NCBI RefSeq assembly: GCF_024172095.1
Contig: NZ_JAMZDX010000006.1
Location: 310,001-374,000 of the forward strand
Source: Kitasatospora cinereorecta
GTDB lineage: Bacteria; Actinomycetota; Actinomycetes; Streptomycetales; Streptomycetaceae
Length of the DNA: 64,000 nucleotides
Direction: 5' to 3'
Under the pieces are notes generated by a model. The model had not been told where the DNA came from. It ran no database searches and worked only from the letters and a program-made list of their open reading frames with translations. Within the stretch, counting starts at the first letter, position 1, and every line of letters begins with the position of its first letter. Shown one piece after another: positions 31,055-38,665 of the stretch. The position numbers and the translations under genes are program-made.

Positions 31055-31140
31055 CGGAGGGTGTGGGATTTGAACCCACGGTGGCGCGAGGCCACGACAG
31101 TTTTCAAGACTGTTCCCTTAGGCCGCTCGGGCAACCCTCC
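31055..31140 (-). tRNA. tRNA-Ser (anticodon TGA)
   Basis: An 86-nt class II tRNA on the minus strand: acceptor GGAGGGT with ACCCTCC, anticodon stem ACAGT/ACTGT around loop CTTGAAA, anticodon TGA for UCA (and UCG/UCU by wobble). A long variable arm (GTGGCCTCGCGCCAC) and T-loop GGTTCAAATCC are present. CCA is not encoded. Confidence 0.97.
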
Positions 31141-31223
31141 TGAAGGAGGCCAGCCTAACGGGTTCCGGGGGGTTCGGTGCACACCGTTTCGGTGCACGCC
31201 GTTCCGGTCGGTGACCGGGTGGG

Positions 31224-32876
31224 TCAGCTGTCGCCCTTGCGCTCGCCGAGGGTGACGGTGGTCTTGGCGGCCTTGCCGTCGCGGGTGTACTCGACGTCGA
31301 CCTTCTCGCCGGGCTTGTGGGTCCAGATCTCGCTGACCAGGGTCGGGCCGCTGTCGATGGAGATGCCGCCGAGCTTGGTGATGACGTCGCCGGCCTTGAG
31401 GCCGGCCTGGTCGGCGGGGCCGCCGGGGGTGACGGGCGGGGTGCCCTTGACGGCGGCGGTCTGGATCTGGGCGCCGTCGCCCTTGTAGTCGTCGTTGCGC
31501 AGCACGCCGAGGATCGCGTAGACGGGGGTGCCGTCCTTGATCAGGGTCTGGGCGACCCACTTGGCCTGGTTGATCGGGATGGCGAAGCCGAGGCCGATGG
31601 AGCCGGCCCGGCCGTTGCCGCTGCTGTTGGACTGGATCGCCGAGTTGATGCCGATGACCTCGCCCGAGCCGTTGAGCAGCGGGCCGCCGGAGTTGCCGGG
31701 GTTGATGGAGGCGTCGGTCTGCAGGGCGTTCATGTAGGAGGCGACGGCGCTGGTCTCGTCGCCGGAGGCGACGGGGCGGTCCTTGGCGCTGATGATGCCG
31801 GTGGTGACGGTGCCTTCGAGGCCGTACGGGGCGCCGATGGCGATGGTGGCGTCGCCGATGGCGACCTTGTCGGAGTCGCCGAGGGGCAGCGGGTTGAGCT
31901 TGTCCTTGGGCGGGTTGTCGAGCTTGATGACGGCGACGTCGTAGCCCTGGGCGCGGCCGATCACCGAGGCGTTGTAGGAGGAGCCGTCGGAGAACTTGAC
32001 GGTGAGCTTGCCGCCGTCGGCGGCGGGGGCGACCACGTGGTTGTTGGTGAGGATGTGGCCCTCGGTGTCGAAGACGAAGCCGGTGCCGGTGCCGGACTCG
32101 CTGGAGCCCTGGGCCTTGATGGTGACGGTGCTGGGCAGTGCCTTGGCGGCGATGCCGGCGACCGAGCCGGGGGCGCGCTCGACGTTCTTCTGGTTGTCGC
32201 CGACGGTGACGGTGGTGCTGTTGTGGCTGGAGCCGCTGGTGGAGCCGCTGTCGCTGCCGGAGACGCCGGCGCCGATCGCGCCGCCGACCAGGCCGGCGAT
32301 CAGGGCGACGGCGGCGACCAGGGCGATCAGTCCGCCGCGCTTGCGGCCGGGCTGGGGGGCGGACGCACCGGGGGTGCCCCACTCGGTCGGGCCGCCGGGG
32401 CCACCGGGCGCTCCACCGGACGGGTTGCCCCAGCCGCCGAGGGGGTGGCCGGCGCCGAACGGGTGGTGCGGCTGCCCGGCGGCGTCCTGGCCGTGGGCGG
32501 CGGGCTCACCGCCGGGGACGACCGGCGGCGCGGCGAACGGGTTCTCGGGGGCGGGAGGCGAGGAGGCGGCCGGAGCCGCGTACGGCGAGCCCGCAGGGGC
32601 CGCGTACGGGTCGGCGACAGGGGCCGCCGCGTACGGGTCGGCGACGGGGGCCGCGGGCGCGGCCGGGGCGGCCGGCGCGGGGGCCTCGGGAGTCTCGGGG
32701 CTGCTCACCTTGCCGAGCGCAAGCGTGGGTGCGGGCTCGACGACCGGCGGCGGCGCGTCGATGTACGTCGGCGCGGTGCCCGGCGCGGCGTCGGGAGCCG
32801 GAGCAACCGCCTCTGCACCGGCGGAGGGCTTGGCTTCCTCCGGCCCGGTGGAACCACTCGCGTGCTCGCTGCTCAC
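31224..32876 (-). CDS. HtrA/DegP-type membrane-anchored serine protease with PDZ domain
   Basis: 550 residues. A 180-residue cytoplasmic Pro/Ala-rich N-terminus contains DPYAA-type repeats. One membrane helix follows (LIALVAAVALIAGLVGGAIGAG, about 183-205). The trypsin-like domain carries the catalytic triad His280 (TNNHVV), Asp313 (YDVAVIKL) and Ser396 (NPGNSGGP). A C-terminal PDZ domain (about 440-540: GGPADQAGLKAGDVITKLGG) binds substrate C-termini. It degrades misfolded exported proteins outside the membrane. The start is ATG 32876. The upstream region contains direct repeats of the kind bound by OmpR-type stress regulators. Confidence 0.93.
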   Translation of the reverse strand: MSSEHASGSTGPEEAKPSAGAEAVAPAPDAAPGTAPTYIDAPPPVVEPAPTLALGKVSSPETPEAPAPAAPAAPAAPVADPYAAAPVADPYAAPAGSPYAAPAASSPPAPENPFAAPPVVPGGEPAAHGQDAAGQPHHPFGAGHPLGGWGNPSGGAPGGPGGPTEWGTPGASAPQPGRKRGGLIALVAAVALIAGLVGGAIGAGVSGSDSGSTSGSSHNSTTVTVGDNQKNVERAPGSVAGIAAKALPSTVTIKAQGSSESGTGTGFVFDTEGHILTNNHVVAPAADGGKLTVKFSDGSSYNASVIGRAQGYDVAVIKLDNPPKDKLNPLPLGDSDKVAIGDATIAIGAPYGLEGTVTTGIISAKDRPVASGDETSAVASYMNALQTDASINPGNSGGPLLNGSGEVIGINSAIQSNSSGNGRAGSIGLGFAIPINQAKWVAQTLIKDGTPVYAILGVLRNDDYKGDGAQIQTAAVKGTPPVTPGGPADQAGLKAGDVITKLGGISIDSGPTLVSEIWTHKPGEKVDVEYTRDGKAAKTTVTLGERKGDS

Positions 32877-32947
32877 GGACGACCTCCATAGCTGACAGGA
32901 CCTTGGGCCATAGTTTTTCTCATGCCGGATTCGGATGCCGTAAGCCG

Positions 32948-32970
32948 CCTCCTGAAGAAATCATGAGAAG
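32948..32970 (-). promoter_or_regulatory. Possible stress-regulator box upstream of the HtrA gene
   Basis: On the minus strand two related half-sites, CTTCTCATGAT and TTCTTCAGGAG, follow each other at an 11-bp period. The layout resembles MprA/OmpR-type boxes found before htrA-like genes in actinobacteria. TTCTCATG/CATGAGAA inverted arms (32917-32924, 32962-32969) also flank the promoter region. Confidence 0.3.
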
Positions 32971-33086
32971 GCTTAGGCGCTCCTGACGAGTCCGTCCCGC
33001 GGTCCCGCGATGCGGACGGCTCACCCCCCTGGCCTTGGCGTTCGCCCCGCCTGCCGTTAGCCTGTCGCTCCTGTAAACCGAAGAAT

Positions 33087-33213
33087 CGCGGGAGCTTGGG
33101 CCAGCCAGGCTGAGAGTGCGCCGGTTCGACCGTATGCCATGGCGGTGTCGCCGTGGCGGTCGAGGGGGCGCTGACCGCCGGAACCTGTCCGGGTAATGCC
33201 GGCGTAGGGAGTA
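33087..33213 (+). promoter_or_regulatory. TPP riboswitch (THI element)
   Basis: The core consensus is present: GCGGGAGC at the 5' side, GCTGAGAGTGCG (33109-33120), CTGACCGCCGGAACCTG (33171-33187), GGGTAATGCCGGCGTAGGGAG (in two parts, 33191-33211). An extended P3 region with hairpin CCATGGCG/CGCCGTGG lies between. GGGAG at the 3' end is also the ribosome-binding site for the permease ATG at 33220, so ligand binding should sequester it and block translation. Confidence 0.9.
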
Positions 33214-33219
33214 TCGGCC

Positions 33220-34617
33220 ATGACGGCTGTTTCGCCTGCACCAATTTCCGAGGACGCGCGGTCGTCGCGCGTCGAGGCCCCGCTGGTGCTGGACACGGCA
33301 CCGCCCCGCACGCTCGACTTCCGGGCGCTGTTCGCGCTGTGGGCCAACCTCGGGGTCAGTCTGATCGGCTTCACCAGCGCCGCGACGGTGCTGGGCCAGC
33401 CGGGCAAGGAGCTGGGCTTCACGGCCGCCGTGACGGCGATCGTGGCCGGTACCGCGATCGGTACCGCGATGCTGGGTGTCGCGGCCCTGATCGGCGCGCG
33501 GACGGGTGCGCCGGCGATGGCGGTGCTGCGCGGCCTGTTCGGCACCCGGCTGTCGTACCTGCCGACGGTGCTGAACATCCTGCAGTGCATCGGCTGGGGC
33601 GTGTACGAGCTGACGGTGATCGCCTGGGGTGCGCAGACGGTGGCGGGCACCGAGGGGTGGCGCTGGCTGTTCGTGGTGGCGGCGGGTGCGCTGACCACGG
33701 CGCTGACCATCTGGCCGCTGGGCGCGATCGCGGTGCTGCGCAAGTACGTGGCGGTGGCGGTCGGCGTGGCGATGGTGTACTTCACCGTCCAGCTGGGCCG
33801 TCAGGGCTTCCCGGACCCGGGTGCGGGAAACTGGGACGGCTTCCTGCAGGCGACCGACGCGATCATCGCGGTGTCGATCTCGTTCGTCCCGCTGGCCGCG
33901 GACTACACCCGGCACGCGCGCAGCTCCTCGGCGTCGTTCTGGGGCACCTTCTCGGGGTACACGGTCGCCCAGGTGTGGTGCTACGTGCTGGGCCTGATCG
34001 CGCTGCTGCAGTCGGGCGGCGACGCCGACAAGATCTTCTCCTCGTTCACCGGGGTGGCGGCGGGCTGGGCGTTCCTGCTGGTGCTGGTGCTGCGGGAGAC
34101 CGACCAGTCGTTCGCGAACGTGTACTCGACCGCGATGTCGGTGCACAACCTGCTGCCGCGGGTGGACCGCCGGGTGCTGACCGGCGGGATCGGCGTGGTG
34201 GTGACGCTGCTGGCGCTGCGGATCCAGGAGTTCACGGCCTCGTACTACGCCTTCCTCGGGCTGATCGGCTCGGTGTTCGTGCCGCTGTTCGCGGTGCTGG
34301 CGGTGGACTACTTCTTCGGCGCCGGCCGCCGCGGCTGGAACCTGGCGCAGGATGCGCCGGCCCGCTGGTCGATGCTGCTGCCGTGGGTGCTGGGCTTCGC
34401 GACGTACCAGTTCCTGGCGCCGACGGCGGTCGCGGACTGGTGGACGGAGTTCTGGACGAAGGCGCAGGAGGCGGTGCACTTCACGCCGCAGGCGTGGACC
34501 TCGGCGTCGCTGTTCTCCTTCCTGGTGGCGGCCGCGGTCACCGCGGCGGTGGCGGCGGTGACGTCCGGTTCCTCCGGCGGCACCAAGGCCACCACCACCC
34601 CCGCCGACCGGCACTGA
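33220..34617 (+). CDS. NCS1-family permease under TPP control, probable thiamine-precursor transporter (CytX-like)
   Basis: 465 residues with about 12 membrane helices typical of nucleobase/cation symporters: LFALWANLGVSLIGFTSAAT, LPTVLNILQCIGWGVYEL, GFLQATDAIIAVSISFVPLAADYTRH. Annotation by sequence alone would be cytosine permease (CodB-like). The TPP riboswitch just upstream argues that it takes up a thiamine precursor such as hydroxymethylpyrimidine, as CytX does. ATG 33220 uses GGGAG within the riboswitch as ribosome-binding site. It stands alone; no thi biosynthesis genes are nearby. Confidence 0.88.
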   Translation: MTAVSPAPISEDARSSRVEAPLVLDTAPPRTLDFRALFALWANLGVSLIGFTSAATVLGQPGKELGFTAAVTAIVAGTAIGTAMLGVAALIGARTGAPAMAVLRGLFGTRLSYLPTVLNILQCIGWGVYELTVIAWGAQTVAGTEGWRWLFVVAAGALTTALTIWPLGAIAVLRKYVAVAVGVAMVYFTVQLGRQGFPDPGAGNWDGFLQATDAIIAVSISFVPLAADYTRHARSSSASFWGTFSGYTVAQVWCYVLGLIALLQSGGDADKIFSSFTGVAAGWAFLLVLVLRETDQSFANVYSTAMSVHNLLPRVDRRVLTGGIGVVVTLLALRIQEFTASYYAFLGLIGSVFVPLFAVLAVDYFFGAGRRGWNLAQDAPARWSMLLPWVLGFATYQFLAPTAVADWWTEFWTKAQEAVHFTPQAWTSASLFSFLVAAAVTAAVAAVTSGSSGGTKATTTPADRH

Positions 34618-34696
34618 CGCGCCCCGGTGCGCTGTTCACCGCAGGTTCCCCGTGCCGGTGTCACTCCGTCACGGGGCCCCGCGTAGGGTGGCTGAC

Positions 34697-35521
34697 GTGG
34701 ACACCCAGCCCCTCCCCGCCGCCGCTGGTCAGCCGCCGCTGGACCGGTCGGCAGTGAAGGTCATCGCGCACCGCGGCTCCTCGGCCGCCCTTCCCGAGCA
34801 CACCGCCGAGGCGTACCGCCGGGCGATCGAGGAGGGCGCGGACGGCCTCGAGTGCGACGTCCGGCTGACCGCGGACGGGCAGCTGGTGTGCGTGCACGAC
34901 CGCACGGTGCGGCGGACCTCGGACGGACGCGGCACGGTGTCGGCGATGACCCTGGCGCAGCTGTCCGAGCTGGACTTCGGTTCGTGGAAGTCGCCCGAGG
35001 ACCCGCGGCCGGCCTCGGTCCTCACGCTGGCGCAGTTGCTGGAGCTGGTGGCGGACGCCGGGCGGCGGGTGGAGCTGGCGATCGAGACCAAGCACCCGAC
35101 CCGGTACGCGGGCCGCACCGAGGCGGAGCTGCTGCGGCTGCTGGACCGCTACGGGCTGCTGCCGAAGGAGGGGTCGGAGGATCCGGCCGGTTCCCCGGTG
35201 CGGATCATGAGTTTCTCGGAGCTGTCGCTGCACCGGGTGCGGCGGGCGGCGCCGGGGCTGCCGACGGTGTACCTGCTGGAGCGCCGGCTGCCGGTGCTGG
35301 GTCGGACCAGGGCGCTGCCGGGCGGGGCCCGGATCGCCGGTCCGGGCATCGAGTTGGTGCGGCGCGATCCGGGTCTGGTGGCGGCGCTGCGGCGGGCCGG
35401 GCACCGGGTGCACGTGTGGACGGTGGACGAGCCGGCCGACGTCGAACTCTGCCTGGAGCTGGGCGTGGAGGCGCTGATCACCAACCGTCCGGCGCAGGTG
35501 CTGGCGCAGCTCGGCCGGTGA
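34697..35521 (+). CDS. Glycerophosphodiester phosphodiesterase
   Basis: 274 residues of the GDPD family (TIM barrel): hydrolyses glycerophosphodiesters to glycerol-3-phosphate and an alcohol. Key residues are in IAHRGSSAALPEHTAEAY (catalytic His and Glu), ECDVRLTADGQLVCVHD (metal-binding Glu and Asp, second catalytic His), and VELAIETK. The C-terminal HVWTVDEPADVELCLELGV segment is typical. No signal peptide, so cytosolic. GTG 34697 is chosen because the conserved part begins soon after it; the ribosome-binding site is weak. Its stop codon runs into the minisatellite at 35521. Confidence 0.92.
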   Translation: MDTQPLPAAAGQPPLDRSAVKVIAHRGSSAALPEHTAEAYRRAIEEGADGLECDVRLTADGQLVCVHDRTVRRTSDGRGTVSAMTLAQLSELDFGSWKSPEDPRPASVLTLAQLLELVADAGRRVELAIETKHPTRYAGRTEAELLRLLDRYGLLPKEGSEDPAGSPVRIMSFSELSLHRVRRAAPGLPTVYLLERRLPVLGRTRALPGGARIAGPGIELVRRDPGLVAALRRAGHRVHVWTVDEPADVELCLELGVEALITNRPAQVLAQLGR

Positions 35522-35630
35522 TCCCGGCACGCCCGGGCGGACGGTCCCGGCACGCCTCGGCCGGACGATCCCGGCACGCCCGGGCGGACGGTCCCGGCAC
35601 GCCTCGGCCGGACGATCCCGGCACGCCCCC
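35521..35630. repeat. Minisatellite of about 47 bp units made of 23-24-bp half-units
   Basis: Five degenerate copies of GRTCCCGGCACGCC followed by YCGGSCGGAC run from the GDPD stop codon for about 110 bp; alternating half-units give a higher-order repeat of about 47 bp present just over twice. It lies entirely between genes. Confidence 0.9.
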
Positions 35631-35869
35631 GACGGGCCGGCCGGAATGTCGGTCGTGCGCGGGCGTGAAGTGGGGGCGCGCGTCGGGTCGCGAAGCGCGA
35701 AATCGGTATTTCGCCTGGGTTTCACGACGGACCGTGAGGTGTTCATCACCTTTTGCTGACCGAGCGTTGCGATGGCGCGGAATGGCCGTGCGCGATCGTC
35801 GAACGTCCGTTTCCGGTGCATTCCCAGGGGGCATCCATCCCTCGGCAGGAGCCTGAAGGAGGTCCGGGG
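35631..35869. promoter_or_regulatory. AT-rich upstream region with two perfect inverted repeats
   Basis: GCGAAAT-CGGT-ATTTCGC (35697-35714) and AGGTG-TTCAT-CACCT (35737-35751) are perfect inverted repeats in the only AT-rich stretch of this gap, 120-170 bp before the ATPase gene. They are candidate operators; no gene is seen here. Confidence 0.45.
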
Positions 35870-36370
35870 GTGGCGTTGATGGTGGCGCGAGCTGTGCCAA
35901 TCGAGGCCGGGCCGACGTCATCGGCCATGGCCGTTCCGCACGGTGCGGCCAGTGTCGGCGTGGCGCGGCGCAGGCTGCGGAGCGAGCTCGGCGATCACGC
36001 GATACCGGATGCGGTGATTGACGACGCGGTACTGATCCTCTCCGAACTGCTCAGCAATTCCTGTCGGTACGCGCGACCGCTGGCGCTGCGCCCCGATCAG
36101 TCGGATTCGGACGACACCGGTGCCGTTCTGGTCCGTTGGCGGATGCTTGCGGACGGTCCGCTGGTGCTGGAGGTGACGGACGGCGGGGCGACCACCAGAC
36201 CCGTCCCGGCCAGCCCGTCGGTGACGGCGCACGGCGGCCGGGGGTTGAGCATCGTGAGCCGGCTGGCCAGGGACTGGGGGGTGCGCCACGCACCCGGTCA
36301 GGTGACGGTGTGGGCCGAGCTCTCCCCGTTCGGGCAGGTCGCCGCAGGCCCCGAGGCGCGCAGCGCCTGA
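35870..36370 (+). CDS. Anti-sigma-factor-type ATP-binding protein (HATPase_c_2)
   Basis: 166 residues. The Bergerat ATP-binding fold has an N-box DDAVLILSELLSNSCRYA (about residues 45-62), a G1-like LEVTDGG, and a G2-like HGGRGLSIVSRLARDWGV. The family includes RsbW/SpoIIAB-type anti-sigma kinases and many Streptomyces orphans; its partner is unknown, though two SigB-type sigma factors lie 30 kb away. GTG 35870 has AAGGAGG 7 nt upstream; ATG 35879 is a weaker option. It is followed after 73 nt by the DUF5926 gene. Confidence 0.85.
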   Translation: MALMVARAVPIEAGPTSSAMAVPHGAASVGVARRRLRSELGDHAIPDAVIDDAVLILSELLSNSCRYARPLALRPDQSDSDDTGAVLVRWRMLADGPLVLEVTDGGATTRPVPASPSVTAHGGRGLSIVSRLARDWGVRHAPGQVTVWAELSPFGQVAAGPEARSA

Positions 36371-36443
36371 GCGCAGACGCCGTGGGGCGCCGCTGGAAGT
36401 AGGCTGCCGGGAGCAACGTCGCCGTCCCCGGGAGAGCCGCACC

Positions 36444-37424
36444 ATGGCCAAGAAGGCCGCCAAGAAGCAGTCCGGTCAGTCCACCGCCGTCGTCGAGGGC
36501 GAGGTCCCGGTCGTCGGTGCGCGCGAGGCGTGCCCGTGCGGCTCCGGCCGCCGGTACAAGGCCTGCCACGGCCGCCAGGCCGCCCACGCGGTGCAGGAGT
36601 TGGTGCACCGCCCGTTCGAGGGTCTGCCCGGCGAGGCGGACTGGGTGGCGCTGCGCGAGCTGGTGCCGGCCGCGACCGTTCCGCTGACGCTGGCCGCCGG
36701 GGTGGCGGAGGGCGCGGTGGGCGAGGTCCCGTCGGTGACGCTGGCGACCGTGCTGCCGCTGGCCTGGCCGGCGCTGCGCCGCCCGGACGGTTCGATCATG
36801 CTGGGCCTGCAGACCCAGTCCTCCTCGGGCGACCTGAGCCGTGACCTGGCGGAGGCGCTGGAGCTGGCGCTGGCCACCGAGCCGGGCAGCCCGGTGCCGG
36901 CCCGCCGGACCGCCCCGGGCGGCCGCCGCCTGCAGGAACTGCTGGACACCTCGGCCCCGTTCACGCCCGCCGTGCACACCGGTTTCGAATTCTGGCTGGA
37001 GGACGCGGAGTCGGCGACCGGCGACGTGGCCGCCTCGCTGGAGCGCGCCAACGCCTCGGCGATCCCGACCGAGAAGCTGGCCGGGGTGGACTCGGCGTAC
37101 TGGTGCGGCACTCCGGACAAGAACCACCTGCGCTGGGTGATGACCGTGCCGGAGGAGCAGCTGCTGGACGCGCTCGCCCGGCTGTCCGCCGCGGGGCTGT
37201 CCTCGCTGGGCGAGGACACCAGGCTGGTCGGGTCCTTCCGCGCGCACGGCCTGACCGTGCCGGTGTGGGACCTGCCGCTGGAGATGACCGCCGAGGAGTG
37301 CGAGAAGCCGGCCGTCGAGTTCGCCGCGCGCCTGGCCGAGACCCTCGCCGACCCGCGTCCGCTGACCGCGGACGAGCGCCGCGCCCGCGCCAACCTGGTG
37401 AGCCGTCAGATCACCCTGAACTGA
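36444..37424 (+). CDS. DUF5926 protein with SEC-C zinc motif
   Basis: 326 residues. A Lys-rich start (AKKAAKKQSGQ) precedes a SEC-C-type zinc motif, ACPCGSGRRYKACHGR (about residues 30-45), with CxCGSG...CH as metal ligands. The rest (LVHRPFEGLPGEADWVALREL, LGLQTQSSSGDL, DKNHLRWVMTVPEEQLLDAL) matches the DUF5926 family, found in actinobacteria. No function is established. ATG 36444 follows GGAGAG at 36431-36436. A CRP-like palindrome begins 16 nt after its stop. Confidence 0.88.
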   Translation: MAKKAAKKQSGQSTAVVEGEVPVVGAREACPCGSGRRYKACHGRQAAHAVQELVHRPFEGLPGEADWVALRELVPAATVPLTLAAGVAEGAVGEVPSVTLATVLPLAWPALRRPDGSIMLGLQTQSSSGDLSRDLAEALELALATEPGSPVPARRTAPGGRRLQELLDTSAPFTPAVHTGFEFWLEDAESATGDVAASLERANASAIPTEKLAGVDSAYWCGTPDKNHLRWVMTVPEEQLLDALARLSAAGLSSLGEDTRLVGSFRAHGLTVPVWDLPLEMTAEECEKPAVEFAARLAETLADPRPLTADERRARANLVSRQITLN

Positions 37425-37440
37425 CGGAAACTGAGCCGGA

Positions 37441-37456
37441 GGTGATGTGCATCACA
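37441..37456. promoter_or_regulatory. CRP/FNR-type palindrome
   Basis: GGTGA-TGTGCA-TCACA matches the TGTGA-N6-TCACA consensus at 9 of 10 bases. It lies downstream of DUF5926 and about 85-90 bp before the predicted start of the small RNA unit, the only plausible plus-strand target. Confidence 0.5.
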
Positions 37457-37504
37457 TTTCGGCCGAATCACGAAGAATCCCAAGACCCGCGCGGCGTGGA
37501 CAAA

Positions 37505-37533
37505 TTGGCGCGGACGCGGATCTTTGTTACTGT
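37505..37533 (+). promoter_or_regulatory. Promoter-like boxes of the small RNA unit
   Basis: TTGGCG (37505-37510), a 17-nt spacer and TACTGT (37528-37533) fit the vegetative pattern TTGACR-N17-TAnnnT. The predicted start is at about 37540, immediately before the hairpin. Confidence 0.45.
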
Positions 37534-37539
37534 TTGAAT

Positions 37540-37587
37540 AGTCCGACCGCTGGTGCATCCCCCGTCGCCAGCGGTCGGATCTTTTTT
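37540..37587 (+). ncRNA. Candidate 48-nt small RNA (hairpin with C-rich loop and T-tract)
   Basis: TCCGACCGCTGG (37542-37553) pairs perfectly with CCAGCGGTCGGA (37568-37579). The 14-nt loop TGCATCCCCCGTCG exposes five consecutive C residues, and CTTTTTT (37581-37587) follows. T-tracts this long are rare in this genome. With its own promoter-like boxes the unit looks complete. The plainer reading is an intrinsic terminator for DUF5926, 118 nt after its stop; the stem also serves as a terminator for the converging Prim-Pol gene. Confidence 0.5.
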
Positions 37588-37588
37588 C

Positions 37589-38260
37589 TCAGCCGTGCGG
37601 CAGGGCCACGGCGCTGGCCGTGATCAACCCGCCCAGCAGCGTGCCGACCTGGGGAAGCCACGGTTCACCGGCCAGTGGACGGCGCACCCAGTGCACCTGA
37701 CCCGCACCGGTCCGCGACGGCGGCAGCACCAGGTAGCCGCCCGGACCGTGGTAGCGCAGCGCTCCCGGCACCCAGGGCCGGTCGGCCAGCATCCCGCCCA
37801 ACTCGTCGAGCGTGTACGGGGCGGTGAGCAGCACGTACCGCTCGGTGGTGGCCAGCACCGGGCCGTGCGGGACGCCGGTCTCGGCCAGGTGGCTCAGCAG
37901 CCAGGGGCCGGCCGGCCGCGGCAGGCTCACCGCGCACACCACGCGGCCGGTGGCCAGCAGCACGGGCGCGCCCGGCGCCCGCTCCTCCCACCACCAGCGG
38001 ACCATCCGGGGATCGGCGGTGGCCGCCTCCAGCGGCGGGTCCTGCGGGTGTTCGCCGGGGGCCGGGCAGAGCGGGTCGGCGCAGGCGCAGGGGCCGTTCT
38101 CGCCGCGCACCGCGCGGGCGCCGGGGACCACGGGCCAGCCCCGGCCCACCGCCGCGTCCAGCGCGGCCGCCAGGGCGGCGATCCGGGCCCGGCGCCGGGG
38201 CGTGGGCCACCACAGGCGGGCGGTCGACCGGGAGGTGGTGCCTGGGTGCGTACGACGCAT
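37589..38260 (-). CDS. Small Prim-Pol (bifunctional DNA primase/polymerase-like) domain protein
   Basis: 223 residues. The family pattern is visible: an N-terminal RRARIAALAAALDAAVGRGW, VVPGARAV, a Cys cluster CACADPLCPAPGEHPQDPP (probable zinc ligand and the usual HP motif), PRMVRWWWEERAPGAPVLLAT, and a late GPGGYLVLPPSRTGAG. In place of the polymerase DxD there is VCAVSLPRP, so catalysis is doubtful. Such orphans are common in Streptomyces chromosomes; function unknown. ATG 38260 has AAAGGAAC upstream. Confidence 0.75.
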   Translation of the reverse strand: MRRTHPGTTSRSTARLWWPTPRRRARIAALAAALDAAVGRGWPVVPGARAVRGENGPCACADPLCPAPGEHPQDPPLEAATADPRMVRWWWEERAPGAPVLLATGRVVCAVSLPRPAGPWLLSHLAETGVPHGPVLATTERYVLLTAPYTLDELGGMLADRPWVPGALRYHGPGGYLVLPPSRTGAGQVHWVRRPLAGEPWLPQVGTLLGGLITASAVALPHG

Positions 38261-38665
38261 GGAGGCTCGTTCCTTTCCGCGACCGGAGTGAGCGAGGGAG
38301 GGGGCCGCCGCACGTTCGGGCCCTGGAACGAGAATCCCTCATACGTCCGGATGGACGCGCCCCCGCGGCCCCTGGTTCCACCGTACGAGTGAGGGAAACC
38401 CGGCGGGGGAGGGCAGTCGGCGGGCGAAGCCTACGATCCCGGAATCGACTTGATCTCCCGTCAGCGTTCCGGGTGGTCCCGGCGCCCCCGCCGGCGGCCC
38501 GGCGCCCGGGCCGAGAGGCCTGTACGGATCCTGTCCCGATTCTGGACATGCCCCGATCGGCCTGTGTACAAGTGGTGGATTCCTGCCGAGTAGTGAGTGA
38601 GGAAGCCGTTTAGGTCGGTCTCGGGGGTCCTGCGTGGCATGTTCAGGATTGTGGGGAGTTGCGAC
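38261..38665. other. Divergent gap of about 400 bp without a supported gene
   Basis: Seven-bp arms TCCCTCA (38335-38341) and TGAGGGA (38390-38396) could pair, but the 48-nt loop makes this weak. The AT-richer part at 38535-38610 (TGTACAAGTGGTGGATTCC) is the likely promoter of the phosphatase gene. I see no small ORF with a ribosome-binding site. Confidence 0.4.
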
